A stretch of DNA of 64,000 nucleotides from Cyclobacteriaceae bacterium (GCA_016787645.1 JAEUUF010000022.1:434001-498000), one strand, 5' to 3'. Positions 18,311 through 28,582 are shown, numbered from the stretch's first letter. The notes: generated by a model not told the origin, from the letters alone. Made by a program: numbers and translations.

Positions 18311-19522
18311 CCGCTCGATAATATCGCAACACTCGTGAATCTGTTCTTCCGTAATCACGAGCGGCGGAGCCAGCCGGATAATGTTTCCATGCGTGGGTTT
18401 GGCCAATAGTCCGTTTTCGGCGAACTTCAAGCAGATCTGCCAGGCCGTATCACTTTCCGGGGTATCATTGATGACGATCGCATTGAGCAGGCCTTTGCCC
18501 CGTACTAGTTTGACTCTCTCCGATTTGGCCACGAGCAAATTCATCCTCGACCGGAAGATGATTCCCAGTTTTTCAGCCCGTTCAGCCAAGTGCTCATCCT
18601 TCACCACCTGGAGCGATTCCATGCAAACTGCGGCAGCCAGGGGATTCCCTCCGAAGGTAGATCCGTGCTCACCCGGATGAATGACCAGCATGATGGTATC
18701 ATCTGCAAGAACACAGGAGACAGGCAGTACTCCGCCGCTCAGCGCTTTGCCAAGAATGAGGATGTCAGCCCGAACGCCTTCGTGATCGGAAGCAAGCATC
18801 CTTCCGGTGCGGGCAATGCCGGTCTGAATCTCATCCATCATGAGCAACACGTTATGCTTTCGACAGAGACGTTCAGCTTCTTTCAGGTATCCTTCCTTGG
18901 GAACATAAACACCCGCCTCACCCTGGATAGGCTCTAACCACAATCCACAAACATTCGGGTTAGCAAGTGCCTTCTCGATTGCCTGGACGTTGTCATAGTC
19001 AATAATGTCAAACCCGGGCATAAAGGGTCCGAAGCCAGCACGAGCCGTGGGATCAGTAGAAGCAGAAATGATCGTTGTTGTCCTCCCATGAAAATTCTTC
19101 TTTGCCGCAACAATTACGGCCTGGTTGTCGGGGATTCTCTTTTGGGTATAACCCCACTTTCGCGCCAGCTTGATCGCCGTTTCGTTGGCTTCTGCGCCGC
19201 TGTTCATGAACAACGCTTTCTGATAACCAAAGGTCTCGCAGATCAATTTCTCCGCCAAGCCAAGTTTGTCGTTATAAAATGCACGCGAGGTAAGCGTCAA
19301 CTCACCGGCTTGTTCGGTAAGAGCGCGGATGATTCTCGGATGGCAATGACCCTGGTTAACCGCGCTATACGCGGAAAGAAAATCATAATAGCGCTTCCCC
19401 TCAACGTCCCAAAGGAAAACACCCTCGCCCCGGTGGAGCACCACGGGAAGCGGATGATAGTTATGAGCACCATACTTTTCTTCCAGCTGGATAGCCTCAT
19501 TTGCGGATGTGACTTCAATCAT
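18296..19522 (-). CDS. rocD: Ornithine--oxo-acid transaminase
   Basis: A class-III PLP aminotransferase of 408 residues. The start at 19522 gives [28 protein letters not shown], the standard ornithine aminotransferase opening; the frame extends 28 codons upstream without support. Key motifs are [33 protein letters not shown] and the Schiff-base lysine in [10 protein letters not shown]. It interconverts ornithine and glutamate semialdehyde, linking arginine and proline metabolism. A -7 box (TATCTTTG) lies at 19542-19549 on the minus strand. Confidence 0.93.
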   Translation of the reverse strand: MIEVTSANEAIQLEEKYGAHNYHPLPVVLHRGEGVFLWDVEGKRYYDFLSAYSAVNQGHCHPRIIRALTEQAGELTLTSRAFYNDKLGLAEKLICETFGYQKALFMNSGAEANETAIKLARKWGYTQKRIPDNQAVIVAAKKNFHGRTTTIISASTDPTARAGFGPFMPGFDIIDYDNVQAIEKALANPNVCGLWLEPIQGEAGVYVPKEGYLKEAERLCRKHNVLLMMDEIQTGIARTGRMLASDHEGVRADILILGKALSGGVLPVSCVLADDTIMLVIHPGEHGSTFGGNPLAAAVCMESLQVVKDEHLAERAEKLGIIFRSRMNLLVAKSERVKLVRGKGLLNAIVINDTPESDTAWQICLKFAENGLLAKPTHGNIIRLAPPLVITEEQIHECCDIIERSILG

Positions 19523-19541
19523 AGCACAGGGGATTGTATTG

Positions 19542-19549
19542 CAAAGATA
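19542..19549 (-). promoter_or_regulatory. Possible rocD -7 element
   Basis: Complement of 19542-19549 is TATCTTTG, an exact TAnnTTTG box 19 bases before the rocD ATG. No TTG is found at the usual distance, so the call is weak. Confidence 0.3.
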
Positions 19550-19652
19550 GGCAGTAATCGTCAGACCGGTCGGATAACCGCCAGGCAGGATGAATATCCT
19601 TTTCAATGAGGAAAATCCTGAACATATTTGTGTGACTTAGCCAACCCTCTCC

Positions 19653-20360
19653 ATGAAATACAAACGAATCCTCCTCAAGCTGAGCGGTGAAGCCCTGATG
19701 GGAAAATCGAAGACAAACAGCCTTGACCCCGAGGTACTGGAACAGTATTCCATGGAAATCAAAGCGGTGCACGAATTGGGGGTTGAACTGGCCATTGTCA
19801 TTGGCGGCGGCAACATCTTCCGTGGGGGGCAGGCGGAAGCGCTGGGTATAGATCGGGTTCAGGGAGATTACATGGGGATGCTGGCCACTGTAATTAATGC
19901 CATGGCCCTGCAAAGTGCCCTGGAGCGCCACGGCATGTATACCCGCCTGATGGCAGGGATCAAGATGGAGCAAGTGTGCGAGCCCTTCATTCGTCGCCGT
20001 GCCATTCGTCACCTCGAAAAGGGTCGCATTGTTATCTTTGGTGCGGGTATCGGCAATCCCTATTTCACCACCGATTCGACCGCCAGCCTGCGTGCCATTG
20101 AAATCCAGGCTGATGTGGTGCTTAAAGGCACGCGTGTCGATGGCGTTTATACCAAGGACCCTGAGAAGTTTCCGGATGCTACGCGCTATGCGAAATTGTC
20201 GTTCCAGGAAGCCTATGAGAAGAACCTCAATATTATGGACATGACCGCATTTACGCTGTGCATGGAAAATAAATTGCCAATCATCGTGTTCGACATGAAT
20301 AAATCCGGCAACCTCAAGCGAATTACCCAGGGTGATGAAGCCGGCACGTTGATTAGCTGA
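19653..20360 (+). CDS. pyrH: UMP kinase
   Basis: A 235-residue bacterial UMP kinase of the amino-acid-kinase fold, converting UMP to UDP. It starts [16 protein letters not shown] and has [32 protein letters not shown] and [18 protein letters not shown]. It is followed by frr 36 bases later, the usual pyrH-frr pairing of bacteria. Confidence 0.97.
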   Translation: MKYKRILLKLSGEALMGKSKTNSLDPEVLEQYSMEIKAVHELGVELAIVIGGGNIFRGGQAEALGIDRVQGDYMGMLATVINAMALQSALERHGMYTRLMAGIKMEQVCEPFIRRRAIRHLEKGRIVIFGAGIGNPYFTTDSTASLRAIEIQADVVLKGTRVDGVYTKDPEKFPDATRYAKLSFQEAYEKNLNIMDMTAFTLCMENKLPIIVFDMNKSGNLKRITQGDEAGTLIS

Positions 20361-20396
20361 CCAAAACGGATCGGATTGATAAATTACTTTTAGGTT

Positions 20397-20951
20397 ATGG
20401 AAGAGATTGATCTTTACCTCGATGATGCTCGCGACCAGATGAGCAAGGTCCTTACTCACGTGGGCCATGAATTGACCAAGATTCGCGCCGGCAAGGCCAA
20501 CCCAGCCATGCTGGAGGGTATCCAGGTTCCCTACTATGGAGCCATGAGCCCGCTGCAACAGATTTCCTCCATTACCTCACCTGACCCCCGGACCCTCTTC
20601 ATCAAGCCCTGGGAAAAAAGCTTCATCCAGGAAATTGAAAAGGCCATCATGGCCGCCAACCTCGGACTTACCCCGCAAAATGATGGGCAACAGGTGATCA
20701 TCAACATCCCCATGCTCACGGAGGAGCGTCGCAAACAACTCGTCAAGCAAGTACACCATGAGTGCGAGCAGGGCAAAGTGAGTATTCGGAGTGTTCGGAA
20801 AGAAACAAACGAGCAACTGAAGAAAATCAAGGGTGCCCCCGAAGACGATGTCAAAGCCGCCGAAGACGACGTGCAAAAACTCACCGATGAGTTCATCGCC
20901 AAGATTGATGCGCTGATGAAAAAGAAGGAAGCCGAGATCATGACCGTCTAA
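20397..20951 (+). CDS. frr: Ribosome recycling factor
   Basis: A 184-residue ribosome recycling factor of normal length, with RAGKANPAMLEGIQVPYYG, PWEKSFIQEIEKAI and the C-terminal EERRKQLVKQVHHECEQGKV block. It splits post-termination ribosomes with EF-G. It is downstream of pyrH and 9 bases before the next gene. Confidence 0.97.
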   Translation: MEEIDLYLDDARDQMSKVLTHVGHELTKIRAGKANPAMLEGIQVPYYGAMSPLQQISSITSPDPRTLFIKPWEKSFIQEIEKAIMAANLGLTPQNDGQQVIINIPMLTEERRKQLVKQVHHECEQGKVSIRSVRKETNEQLKKIKGAPEDDVKAAEDDVQKLTDEFIAKIDALMKKKEAEIMTV

Positions 20952-20960
20952 CCCAAGCAC

Positions 20961-21377
20961 ATGAATGAAGAAAACCTCGGTCAAAAAGTTGCTCGCAAAA
21001 CTAAGAGCTTCTTGAAAAAACTCCTCCTTATCCTTCTGGTGCTAGGCGCCGCTACCTTCTCCTTTCTCTATTGGGGAACATATGAGACCGGCGTGATGGC
21101 CGGCAAGGTGATTCGTATCAGCGAGAAAGGCGTCCTTTTCAAAACCTATGAAGGAAAATTGAACCTGGAATCATTCGGTGCCCTCAAAGGGACCAGCCCC
21201 ATTGCAGAATCGTTCGACTTCTCCGTCGAGGGCCAGAACACGGAGGTCATCCAGGCACTCCAGCAAGTGGCGTTAAGCGGAGAGCGGGTTAATCTCTATT
21301 TTAACAAACGCTACATGGCCTTCCCCTGGAGAGGCGAGACGAAGTACTTTGTGAATAAAGTAGAGCGTATTCAATAA
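20961..21377 (+). CDS. Single-pass membrane protein of unknown function
   Basis: 138 residues: a basic N-terminus, one membrane helix (LLLILLVLGAATFSFLYWGTY, about 21-42), then a soluble beta-rich domain (VMAGKVIRISEKGVLFKTYEG). The position directly after frr and the conserved look suggest a Cytophagales-conserved small envelope protein. I do not assign a function; any enzyme label would not fit a protein of this size and layout. Confidence 0.75.
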   Translation: MNEENLGQKVARKTKSFLKKLLLILLVLGAATFSFLYWGTYETGVMAGKVIRISEKGVLFKTYEGKLNLESFGALKGTSPIAESFDFSVEGQNTEVIQALQQVALSGERVNLYFNKRYMAFPWRGETKYFVNKVERIQ

Positions 21378-21384
21378 ACAGCTG

Positions 21385-22443
21385 TTGAAAAATTCCCGCC
21401 TTATCGTTGTCTATGGCTCTTACGGATATACCGGAAAGCTCATCGTGGACCTTTGCCGTGAGAAAAAATTGCAGGTCATATTGGCCGGACGGAATGCCGA
21501 CGCGCTATCCGCACAGGGCATGGAATCCGGTTATCCGTATCAGGTGGTGGACAGCGGTGATCTCGAGGCGCTGAAGAAATTGCTTGAACCCGCCGCGGTG
21601 GTTATCCATTGTGGTGGACCATTCAAACACACCGCCCGGACGATGGCCGAGGCTTGCTTTGCGACGCAAACACATTACACGGATATAACGGGTGAGTACC
21701 AGGTTTTCGAACAGCTGGCCGGTATGGACGAACAGGCCAGAAAATCTGGCATCACGTTGATGCCCGGGACAGGTTTCGATGTGGTTCCGTCCGACTGCCT
21801 GGCCGCTCACCTGAAATCCCGTTTGCCCTCGGCAACCCACCTTCAACTGGCGTTCGCTTCTTCTGCAGCTGGCATGTCACGCGGCACTAAGAAAACCTCT
21901 GTAGAGGGATTGGGTTATGGCGGCGTAATCAGGAAAGAAGGCAAATTGACCTCCGTTCCTCTTGGTCATGCGATGAATATTGATTTCGGCGCCTTTCGGA
22001 TGAATGCGCTTTGCATTCCATGGGGGGATATTTCCACCGCCTGGCGAAGCACCGGTATCCCCAACATTGAAGTGTTCATGGGCGCAACGGATTCCATGAT
22101 TCGCAATGCCCGGCTTAGCAATTACCTGGGTTGGTTGCTCCGGATGCGTTGGGTAAAGAACTACATGATGAAACAAATCGACCGGCGTCCACCTGGTCCC
22201 AGTGAAGAACGCCGAGAGAAAGGCAAGAGCTTTCTGTGGGGAAAAGTGACTGGGCCCAATGGTGAGGAACGCACCTCCCGCCTGGTCACCGCCAGTGGTT
22301 ACACCCTGACGGCCAGAACAGCTGTATTGATCGCCGAAAAGATTATTTCCGGGAATTTCAAACCTGGGTATCAAACCCCCTCTATGGCGTACGGCCCGGA
22401 CCTGATCCTCGAGGTTGAGGGTTCTAAACGAAGCGACCTGTAA
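21385..22443 (+). CDS. Saccharopine dehydrogenase-like / trans-acting enoyl-reductase-like oxidoreductase
   Basis: A 352-residue Rossmann-fold protein. The N-terminal dinucleotide site reads VVYGSYGYTGKLIVDL and the next block HCGGPFKHTARTMAEAC is the Sacchrp_dh_NADP signature; GTGFDVVPSDCLAAHL follows. Members include saccharopine reductase and trans-acting enoyl reductases of lipid synthesis; the true substrate is unknown. It starts with TTG at 21385, 7 bases after the previous stop; no better start lies before the nucleotide-binding motif. Confidence 0.85.
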   Translation: MKNSRLIVVYGSYGYTGKLIVDLCREKKLQVILAGRNADALSAQGMESGYPYQVVDSGDLEALKKLLEPAAVVIHCGGPFKHTARTMAEACFATQTHYTDITGEYQVFEQLAGMDEQARKSGITLMPGTGFDVVPSDCLAAHLKSRLPSATHLQLAFASSAAGMSRGTKKTSVEGLGYGGVIRKEGKLTSVPLGHAMNIDFGAFRMNALCIPWGDISTAWRSTGIPNIEVFMGATDSMIRNARLSNYLGWLLRMRWVKNYMMKQIDRRPPGPSEERREKGKSFLWGKVTGPNGEERTSRLVTASGYTLTARTAVLIAEKIISGNFKPGYQTPSMAYGPDLILEVEGSKRSDL

Positions 22444-22444
22444 C

Positions 22445-22639
22445 ATGGAAGAAAAAAGGCTTACCCGTTCTACTTCCGATCGCATGGTGGCCGGCGTTTG
22501 CGGGGGACTTGCTGATTACTTCAAACTGGATCCTTCGCTGGTAAGAATCGGCATTGTGCTCATTGGCGTGATCACGGCCGTAGTGCCCGTATGCCTGATT
22601 TATGGAGTACTTTGGCTGGTTATCCCGGAAACGAAATAG
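22445..22639 (+). CDS. PspC-domain membrane protein
   Basis: A 64-residue PspC-domain protein from the ATG at 22445. It has the diagnostic RMVAGVCGGLADYFKLDPSL stretch followed by a membrane helix (IGIVLIGVITAVVPVCLIYGVLWLV). PspC proteins take part in envelope-stress sensing in other bacteria; here it is a stand-alone domain. It follows the oxidoreductase stop by 1 base and is convergent with selD. Confidence 0.9.
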   Translation: MEEKRLTRSTSDRMVAGVCGGLADYFKLDPSLVRIGIVLIGVITAVVPVCLIYGVLWLVIPETK

Positions 22640-22641
22640 TA

Positions 22642-23679
22642 CTACCCTTCGCGGACAACCACTGCCTTCTCTCCCTTCGGAATCATTTTGCCAATGGAAT
22701 GCACAGACAATCCTTCCTCTTGAAGGATCTTTTCAAACGCGGATTGCTGTCCTTGCTTAACACAAACCAGCAGGCCACCGCTGGTTTGCGGATCACATAG
22801 CGTGAGCAGCGAAGTAGAGCCAATCCCATCCACCCGGGACTGAAAACTACTCCAATTCCGCATCGTGTTGTCCGGGTAAATCATGCGGGAGGTGTAAGAG
22901 TCCAGGTTATGGATCAACGGTACACTGCTGTAATTGATTTCCGCTGAAAGGCCACTGCCTTCACACACTTCAATGAGGTGTCCCAGCAGGCCGAAGCCGG
23001 TGATATCAGTCATAGCAGTAACTGAATCCAGCTCCCCAAAACGCCGGCCTGAGGAATTCAATTGCGACATTATTCGGACGGCTTCCGCCAGGTCCTCTTC
23101 TGCGGCAAGCCCGCGCTTTTGCGCCGTAGTGATAATCCCCAGCCCGATTGACTTGGTAAGGTAAATTGCATCCCCGACCGTAGCAGTATCATTGCGCTTG
23201 ATGTGATTCTTGCGGACGATGCCGGTCACCGCCAGTCCAAAAATTGGTTCCGGACTATCGATGCTGTGACCTCCGGCCAGAGGAATTCCCGCCTCATCAC
23301 ATACCGCACGGCTGCCCTCCAGGACCTTTTGTGCCAGGGTAGCCGGAAGTTTCTGAATTGGCCATCCCAATATGGCGACAGCCATCAGCGGGCTGCCACC
23401 CATGGCATACACGTCACTGATGGCATTAACCGACGCGATTCGGCCAAAATCATAAGCGTCATCAACGATGGGCATGAAAAAATCAGTGGTGCTGATGATG
23501 CACTGCGACCCATCGAGGTCATAGACCGCCGCATCATCCTTTGTCTCATTTCCGACGAGCAGTTTCGGGAAAACTTTCTGAACCGAGGTGCTATGCAGTA
23601 TAGTCTCCAGCACGGCGGGAGAAATTTTGCAGCCGCAACCGGCGCCATGGGAAAATTGGGTGAGTTTAGGATCTGACAT
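22642..23679 (-). CDS. selD: Selenide, water dikinase (selenophosphate synthetase)
   Basis: About 345 residues from the ATG at 23679. The N-terminus has SHGAGCGCKISP: the catalytic position is Cys15 (not selenocysteine) with Lys18. Downstream are KDDAAVYDL, FMPIVDDAYDFGRIASVNAISDVYAMGG and the MTDITGFGLLGHL motif. It makes selenophosphate from selenide and ATP. Its start overlaps the end of mnmH by 14 bases, so the supplier and user of selenophosphate are coupled. No selA, selB or selC is seen in the window. Confidence 0.95.
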   Translation of the reverse strand: MSDPKLTQFSHGAGCGCKISPAVLETILHSTSVQKVFPKLLVGNETKDDAAVYDLDGSQCIISTTDFFMPIVDDAYDFGRIASVNAISDVYAMGGSPLMAVAILGWPIQKLPATLAQKVLEGSRAVCDEAGIPLAGGHSIDSPEPIFGLAVTGIVRKNHIKRNDTATVGDAIYLTKSIGLGIITTAQKRGLAAEEDLAEAVRIMSQLNSSGRRFGELDSVTAMTDITGFGLLGHLIEVCEGSGLSAEINYSSVPLIHNLDSYTSRMIYPDNTMRNWSSFQSRVDGIGSTSLLTLCDPQTSGGLLVCVKQGQQSAFEKILQEEGLSVHSIGKMIPKGEKAVVVREG

Positions 23680-24685
23680 TGCGTTGAATAAGGTCACTAA
23701 CAAATTGTTCAAGATTCTTGCCGTCCCAGGGTGCAGAGAACCGCAACTGGCTGACACGTTTCTCCATACTACGTTGGTAGGCCTTGTCGTAGTAAGTGAG
23801 CAGGATATCGATGACAGAAGGCATGTCATCCTGAAGCAACTTCTCCCTGGCCGCATTAAAATTTTGGCCGCCCAGCTTTTTGGTAATTTTCTCCATGATG
23901 GTCAGGAATTCTTTGCGATCAGCCGGACCATATTCTTCCACCAGCCGATTTACGCGAACCTCTTTCGGCACGTCCATTCGGACCAGCGGGCTTGCGTGCA
24001 ATTGTCCCCAAAAATCTGGAGGAAGGAAAATCTTACCGATAGCGATCGATTCATCTTCTACCCAAACAGGTTGATCAGCTTGGAGGTTCATCAATTGCTC
24101 AAACAAAAGATTTTGAAACTGTTCGGTGGTCGGTTGCGGTGGTTGAAGCAGGCCTCCGAACGCGGATCCCTTGTGATGCGCCATTGCTTCGAGGTCCACT
24201 ACTTGCTGTCCCTGTCGGGCCAATTCCCGTAGCACATCACTCTTACCGCTCCCCGTGCAACCCGTGATGGAGATCAGCTTCAAAGGCTTTTTGAACGCTT
24301 CAAGCGCTGCTTGCCGGTAAGTCTTGTATCCTCCGGCGAGAACGTGGGACTTAATACCCACCATGCCAATGAACTGGGCGAAGTTGGCGGATCGCATGCC
24401 GCCTCTCCAGCAATGAACAATAGCATCTTTGCCAGCGGTAATTGTTTCGGCCGTCGTTACCATGTCCAACAACCTCGGGCCAACCAGCCTGAATCCTTCA
24501 TGAATCGCCTTTCGCTGTCCGCTGGTTTTGTAAATAGTCCCCACCACTGCCCTTTCTGCATCATTGAGGAGGGGAACGTTATGAACTCCTGGAATATGAC
24601 CGGCCGAAAATTCTCCTTCCGAGCGAACATCGATCACCGGCAATTCATGCCGAAGCGATAGAAATTCTTGCAGAGCGAGTTGCAT
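23666..24685 (-). CDS. mnmH: tRNA 2-selenouridine synthase
   Basis: A 339-residue two-domain enzyme: an N-terminal rhodanese domain with the active Cys92 in VHCWRGGMRS, and a C-terminal P-loop domain with GCTGSGKS at 142-149. It exchanges sulfur for selenium in (5-methylaminomethyl-)2-thiouridine at the wobble position of certain tRNAs, via a geranylated intermediate. The selD gene follows with overlap. Confidence 0.95.
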   Translation of the reverse strand: MQLALQEFLSLRHELPVIDVRSEGEFSAGHIPGVHNVPLLNDAERAVVGTIYKTSGQRKAIHEGFRLVGPRLLDMVTTAETITAGKDAIVHCWRGGMRSANFAQFIGMVGIKSHVLAGGYKTYRQAALEAFKKPLKLISITGCTGSGKSDVLRELARQGQQVVDLEAMAHHKGSAFGGLLQPPQPTTEQFQNLLFEQLMNLQADQPVWVEDESIAIGKIFLPPDFWGQLHASPLVRMDVPKEVRVNRLVEEYGPADRKEFLTIMEKITKKLGGQNFNAAREKLLQDDMPSVIDILLTYYDKAYQRSMEKRVSQLRFSAPWDGKNLEQFVSDLIQRNVRS

Positions 24686-24738
24686 GGGCGGCTGATGAAC
24701 CGCAAAGTTCGCAAATAATCAGACTTTCTTTGAGTTGC

Positions 24739-27357
24739 TCAGTCGTCGAAAGCGATGCCAATGTTGGAAGCAATGCCGATGCGGAATCCTGAGGCGAGGT
24801 AATTGCCTTGCTGGAAAGAGCCCGCAAACTCCAGGCGGAATATTCTCAGTATGCCATCCAGGCCGTAGCCAAGTTCCACGTAATTATTCGCTGTGGGACT
24901 GGCCAGGTAGTTGACAAAAATGTTTTCCGTTATGCCCATCAACCGGACATACGGGATGCGGGTGATCAAAAACTTGCGCAGGTGGTAGTGCGCGTTTGCG
25001 GTGAGGTACTTGTCATGCGTACTGAACGCGTAGTAATCGAGCAAACGATAACTGCCCACGGGATCCGTAGTGACAAAGGGTGTTTTATTACCCAGGAAAT
25101 GCTTGTAATCCATGAAATACATCCTTCTTCCGCTGAAGAAGGTGCCGCCTCTTACCAACAGATCGAGGGTGCCCCGGATGCCGAACTTCACTTGCTGACG
25201 AATTCCCAATTCAAGCATCTCGTAGGAGACGTCGCTATTGAGGGCGCCAAATCCTCTGCGGTATTCAGCCATTAACACGGGAGAGGAATTACTAACGCGT
25301 TGACGATTTCCATTGCGAAGCCTGAACTTCTGCCACGGCCGCGCTTCAATGCCCACGATACCTACAAACGCATTGTGGGGCTGAAAACTGGTATTCGGAA
25401 GCTCCGCGCTGACCGGTGCGTTGGGGGTGTATTGCTTTTCCTTGTAGTCAACCCACGTAATGTCACTGCTGTTCGCCAGCTCCGAGCGTCGTGACCAGGT
25501 CCATTGGGTATAAGCCGTCACATACTGGCTGATCCGGTCGCGCCATTTGAAGTCCACGTACTGGCGCTCATACAGTTTCATCAGGTTGTCCTCGAGAAAC
25601 AATGTGGTAAGGGAGTTGACGATATGATGAATGGGTTCATCCGAGTTGTACTGGTGAACATACCTTCCGCCCTCCAGGGTAAAGCGGTTGCCCCGGTTCC
25701 TGAAATCCACCCGGAGAATACCGGATGCTACATTCCGTGAAAACGCATAACGGAAAATTGGAGTCACTTGCAGGCGAGAAGTTCGTGGTGGTTGGTCCGG
25801 CTTGAGGGAGTCGCGCTTTACCCACCGATGGTAGAAACTTACACGGTAGATCAGGTTCCATCCTTCCACGGTATTGAACCCTCCGTTCGGAAAATGAATC
25901 TCGAAATCTGTTTTCTTGCCCAGGGAGTAGCGGTCACCCGTCAGCAAGTCCCACGGCTGAAATCCCTTGCTTTTGGACGGTTTCAAGGAATCGCCCTCAT
26001 CTCTCCGGCGCTGAACTTCCGAAATGCTGTCATTTACTTTGTATCCCCGCACCTCCTCTTTGGTGAGTTGCACCGGCCGCATCTCGGCCCAGAAAGTGGA
26101 GTCCTTCTTGTAGGCTAATGAATCCACTTTGAACGTAGTCTCCTCGATGACTTCCGGTTGTTTCTGTTCCTTCCGCTCAGCCTTTTCATATTCCTTCACC
26201 ATCTGGTTGAGCTCCTTGCGGGTCACTTCCTTCCCGGCTTCAAGTCGCTCCTGCAGTTGCTGTCCCTTCTTGCCATACTTCTTCTCAATGTCCTTGGCCT
26301 GCTCCTTCTGCACGGTTTCATCAATCACCGTCATCTCCATGGGCAGGGCAGGATTGAGCGTGATCTTGTAGTCTTTTACCGTCGCCAGGTATTCTGCGAC
26401 AAACTCAAATCCGAAAATGCGTCCCTCTACTTCGAACTGTTGAGATACCGGCAACCAGGCCTTGTCCTCGATAGGGTTGTAGATCTGCTTCACATGGAAT
26501 TTGATGCCCAGTTTGGTGACTTTCAGATCAGCGCTATGGATGCTCCACCAGTCCTCCACGATATAGATGGTCCCCTCAAACACATTGTCGCCGCGGGATC
26601 GCGGGGTAACCTTGATCTTGCTGATATCATAAGTGCGATCCTTAAACGTGCCTTCATAGGTAAATCGATAATACGAAAAGGCTTTGGGTGACAACGGGGA
26701 AACTGTCTCTGCAATCTCGGGCTCATACAAACTCCCGAAAACATAGGCATTGGGCGAAGTGTTCCGGTTGTTTCCATTCGTATAAACTGCAATCACCTTT
26801 TCATCAAACTTGTTGGGCCGTGTGTAGGTAATTTCGCTGACCGATTCCTGGATAAAGACCCGGTCCTTGGTGATCCCCTCCTTTTCAAGTGCTTTCTTCG
26901 CCAGCCAGGGATAATCCTTGAGTTGGCCCTTACCCTTGATATATACCTTGGCGGTGTACTTGTCAATTTGTTGCGTGTGGTATTTCGCTTTCGCGATAGC
27001 CTTGCGCATGATGGTGTAGGCTGGGTCCTCCTTGCCCGCCTTAACAGTTACCGCCTGGAGTTGAATGACTTGTGCCTTGAGCACAATGTCGAGTGTTATG
27101 AATTCTTCTGCGATGTCAACCGTGCGGCTTACGGTTTCAAATCCAAGGAAATGGTAGACGAGGTCGTAGCGGCCGGCCGGCAACGTAATCTCATAGTTTC
27201 CGTTGGGATCGCTGACTGCCCCTGATTCAGTCTGGCGGACATAGATGGTTGCGTAAGGCAGGTAAGCACCGTCATCCCCTTTGATCGTACCCCGCACCCC
27301 GCCTCCCCAGGCAGACCCGGAAACCAACAGCAGGATGGCCAGCAAAGTAGATTTCAT
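24739..27357 (-). CDS. DUF5686 outer-membrane-associated protein with carboxypeptidase-regulatory-like domain
   Basis: 872 residues from the ATG at 27357, which has GGAG 4 bases upstream; an upstream ATG at 27384 would bury the signal peptide (STLLAILLLVSGSAWG). A carboxypeptidase-regulatory-like beta sandwich (GTIKGDDGAYLPYATIYV) covers about 20-105. The long DUF5686 region follows, with a charged helical insert rich in Lys/Glu and C-terminal beta strands resembling an outer-membrane barrel (FRIGIASNIGIAFDD end). Function unknown; the family is common in Bacteroidota and often near TonB-linked systems. Confidence 0.85.
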   Translation of the reverse strand: MKSTLLAILLLVSGSAWGGGVRGTIKGDDGAYLPYATIYVRQTESGAVSDPNGNYEITLPAGRYDLVYHFLGFETVSRTVDIAEEFITLDIVLKAQVIQLQAVTVKAGKEDPAYTIMRKAIAKAKYHTQQIDKYTAKVYIKGKGQLKDYPWLAKKALEKEGITKDRVFIQESVSEITYTRPNKFDEKVIAVYTNGNNRNTSPNAYVFGSLYEPEIAETVSPLSPKAFSYYRFTYEGTFKDRTYDISKIKVTPRSRGDNVFEGTIYIVEDWWSIHSADLKVTKLGIKFHVKQIYNPIEDKAWLPVSQQFEVEGRIFGFEFVAEYLATVKDYKITLNPALPMEMTVIDETVQKEQAKDIEKKYGKKGQQLQERLEAGKEVTRKELNQMVKEYEKAERKEQKQPEVIEETTFKVDSLAYKKDSTFWAEMRPVQLTKEEVRGYKVNDSISEVQRRRDEGDSLKPSKSKGFQPWDLLTGDRYSLGKKTDFEIHFPNGGFNTVEGWNLIYRVSFYHRWVKRDSLKPDQPPRTSRLQVTPIFRYAFSRNVASGILRVDFRNRGNRFTLEGGRYVHQYNSDEPIHHIVNSLTTLFLEDNLMKLYERQYVDFKWRDRISQYVTAYTQWTWSRRSELANSSDITWVDYKEKQYTPNAPVSAELPNTSFQPHNAFVGIVGIEARPWQKFRLRNGNRQRVSNSSPVLMAEYRRGFGALNSDVSYEMLELGIRQQVKFGIRGTLDLLVRGGTFFSGRRMYFMDYKHFLGNKTPFVTTDPVGSYRLLDYYAFSTHDKYLTANAHYHLRKFLITRIPYVRLMGITENIFVNYLASPTANNYVELGYGLDGILRIFRLEFAGSFQQGNYLASGFRIGIASNIGIAFDD

Positions 27358-27407
27358 TGCTCTCCAAGACGAAAAGATGCTCATGGGGGTTGCCGCGTGT
27401 GCCAATA

Positions 27408-27995
27408 TTACTTGTAAAAATTGCGCAAGCGAATCAATTCCTCAACCGGCTCAGGCACCAGGTACCGAATTGACTTGCCTTCCTGAACACATTGCCGGAT
27501 GTAGGTGGCAGATATGTCCAATAATGGCGCCGGCACAAGCCGAACATGGCTATGACGTAGAATCGGCGATTCTGTTACACCCGGGCGAGGATAAACATAC
27601 AATCCATAATGATCGAGGATCTGGTCATGGTTCTTCCACTTCTCAAAATTCTCCAGGTTGTCCTGCCCAATGATCACGACAAATTTCTTCTGGGGGTGCT
27701 TCTCTGAAAGAACAGCGAGGGTATCAATCGTATAACTGGGCTTGGGCATTCTGAATTCGACATCGGATACTTCCAGCTTGTAGTTCCCGGCTATCGCCGA
27801 TCTTACCATATCATAGCGGTCAAATTCATGAAGGAGCGACTTTGAAGGTTTGAACGGATTTTGGGGAGACACGACAAACCATACTTTGGACAGATCGGTG
27901 TTCTCCGCCATAATGTTGGCGATAATCAGGTGGCCGGTGTGAATCGGGTTGAACGATCCAAAAAACAGGCCGATCTTTTGTGTAGTCGTTTCCAC
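27408..27995 (-). CDS. nadD: Nicotinate-nucleotide adenylyltransferase
   Basis: About 195 residues from a GTG at 27995 (METTTQKIGLFFGSFNPIHTGH). The frame extends upstream to 28058, but that would overlap gmk and lacks support; CAGGG lies just before the GTG. The nucleotidyltransferase motif GSFNPIHTGHL and C-terminal ISATYIR are present. It adenylates nicotinate mononucleotide in NAD synthesis. It lies 17 bases after gmk. Confidence 0.92.
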   Translation of the reverse strand: METTTQKIGLFFGSFNPIHTGHLIIANIMAENTDLSKVWFVVSPQNPFKPSKSLLHEFDRYDMVRSAIAGNYKLEVSDVEFRMPKPSYTIDTLAVLSEKHPQKKFVVIIGQDNLENFEKWKNHDQILDHYGLYVYPRPGVTESPILRHSHVRLVPAPLLDISATYIRQCVQEGKSIRYLVPEPVEELIRLRNFYK

Positions 27996-28012
27996 GGTAC
28001 CCTGATGGAGGG

Positions 28013-28582
28013 TTATTGGTTCCGAAACTCGTCGTAGAGCCGCTGCGCTTCCGCGCACGAATGGGTAAGGTCTTCATTTACCAGCACAACGTCAAAATCA
28101 TCCTGGAACTTCATCTCAAACTTGGCCTTGAAAAGGCGCTGGGAAAGGCTGGCGTCGGATTCGGTGCTTCGTTTCCGCAGTCTTTCCTCCAATACTTCAA
28201 GCGAGGGAACTTTTACGAAGATGGAAAGTGCCTTGTCGCCAAAATACTTCTTAAGATTTATTCCTCCTTTCACATCCACGTCAAAAATAACATCCTTGTC
28301 CTCTTTCCAGATGCGCTCCACTTCGGATTTGAGCGTTCCATAGAAGTTGCCTGCATACACTTCTTCCCATTCCACAAACTCATCGTTGTCAATCCTCTTC
28401 TTAAATTCTTCCGGGGTCAGGAAGTAATAATCCTTGCCATGTTGCTCGGTGCGACCCCGGCGATCACGTGTCGAGGCGGAAATGGAGAATCCCAGCGTTG
28501 GATTATGCTCCAGGAGATAATGCACCAGTGTGGTCTTGCCGGAACCCGAAGGGGCGGAAAAAATCAGGGCCTTTCCTGCCAT
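28013..28582 (-). CDS. gmk: Guanylate kinase
   Basis: A 189-residue guanylate kinase, converting GMP to GDP. The P-loop is [12 protein letters not shown] at residues 8-19, followed by [19 protein letters not shown] and [18 protein letters not shown]. The start codon overlaps the stop of the anti-sigma gene by 1 base (TGATG), so translation is likely coupled. Confidence 0.97.
   Translation of the reverse strand: MAGKALIFSAPSGSGKTTLVHYLLEHNPTLGFSISASTRDRRGRTEQHGKDYYFLTPEEFKKRIDNDEFVEWEEVYAGNFYGTLKSEVERIWKEDKDVIFDVDVKGGINLKKYFGDKALSIFVKVPSLEVLEERLRKRSTESDASLSQRLFKAKFEMKFQDDFDVVLVNEDLTHSCAEAQRLYDEFRNQ

Noticed and set aside
19620-19652. CATATTTG before pyrH as a -7 box
   Set aside because: First base mismatched and no TTG at a suitable distance, so not listed as a promoter.
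19515-20558. 347-residue minus-strand frame covering pyrH
   Set aside because: It lies opposite the clear pyrH and frr genes and has no family-like motifs.
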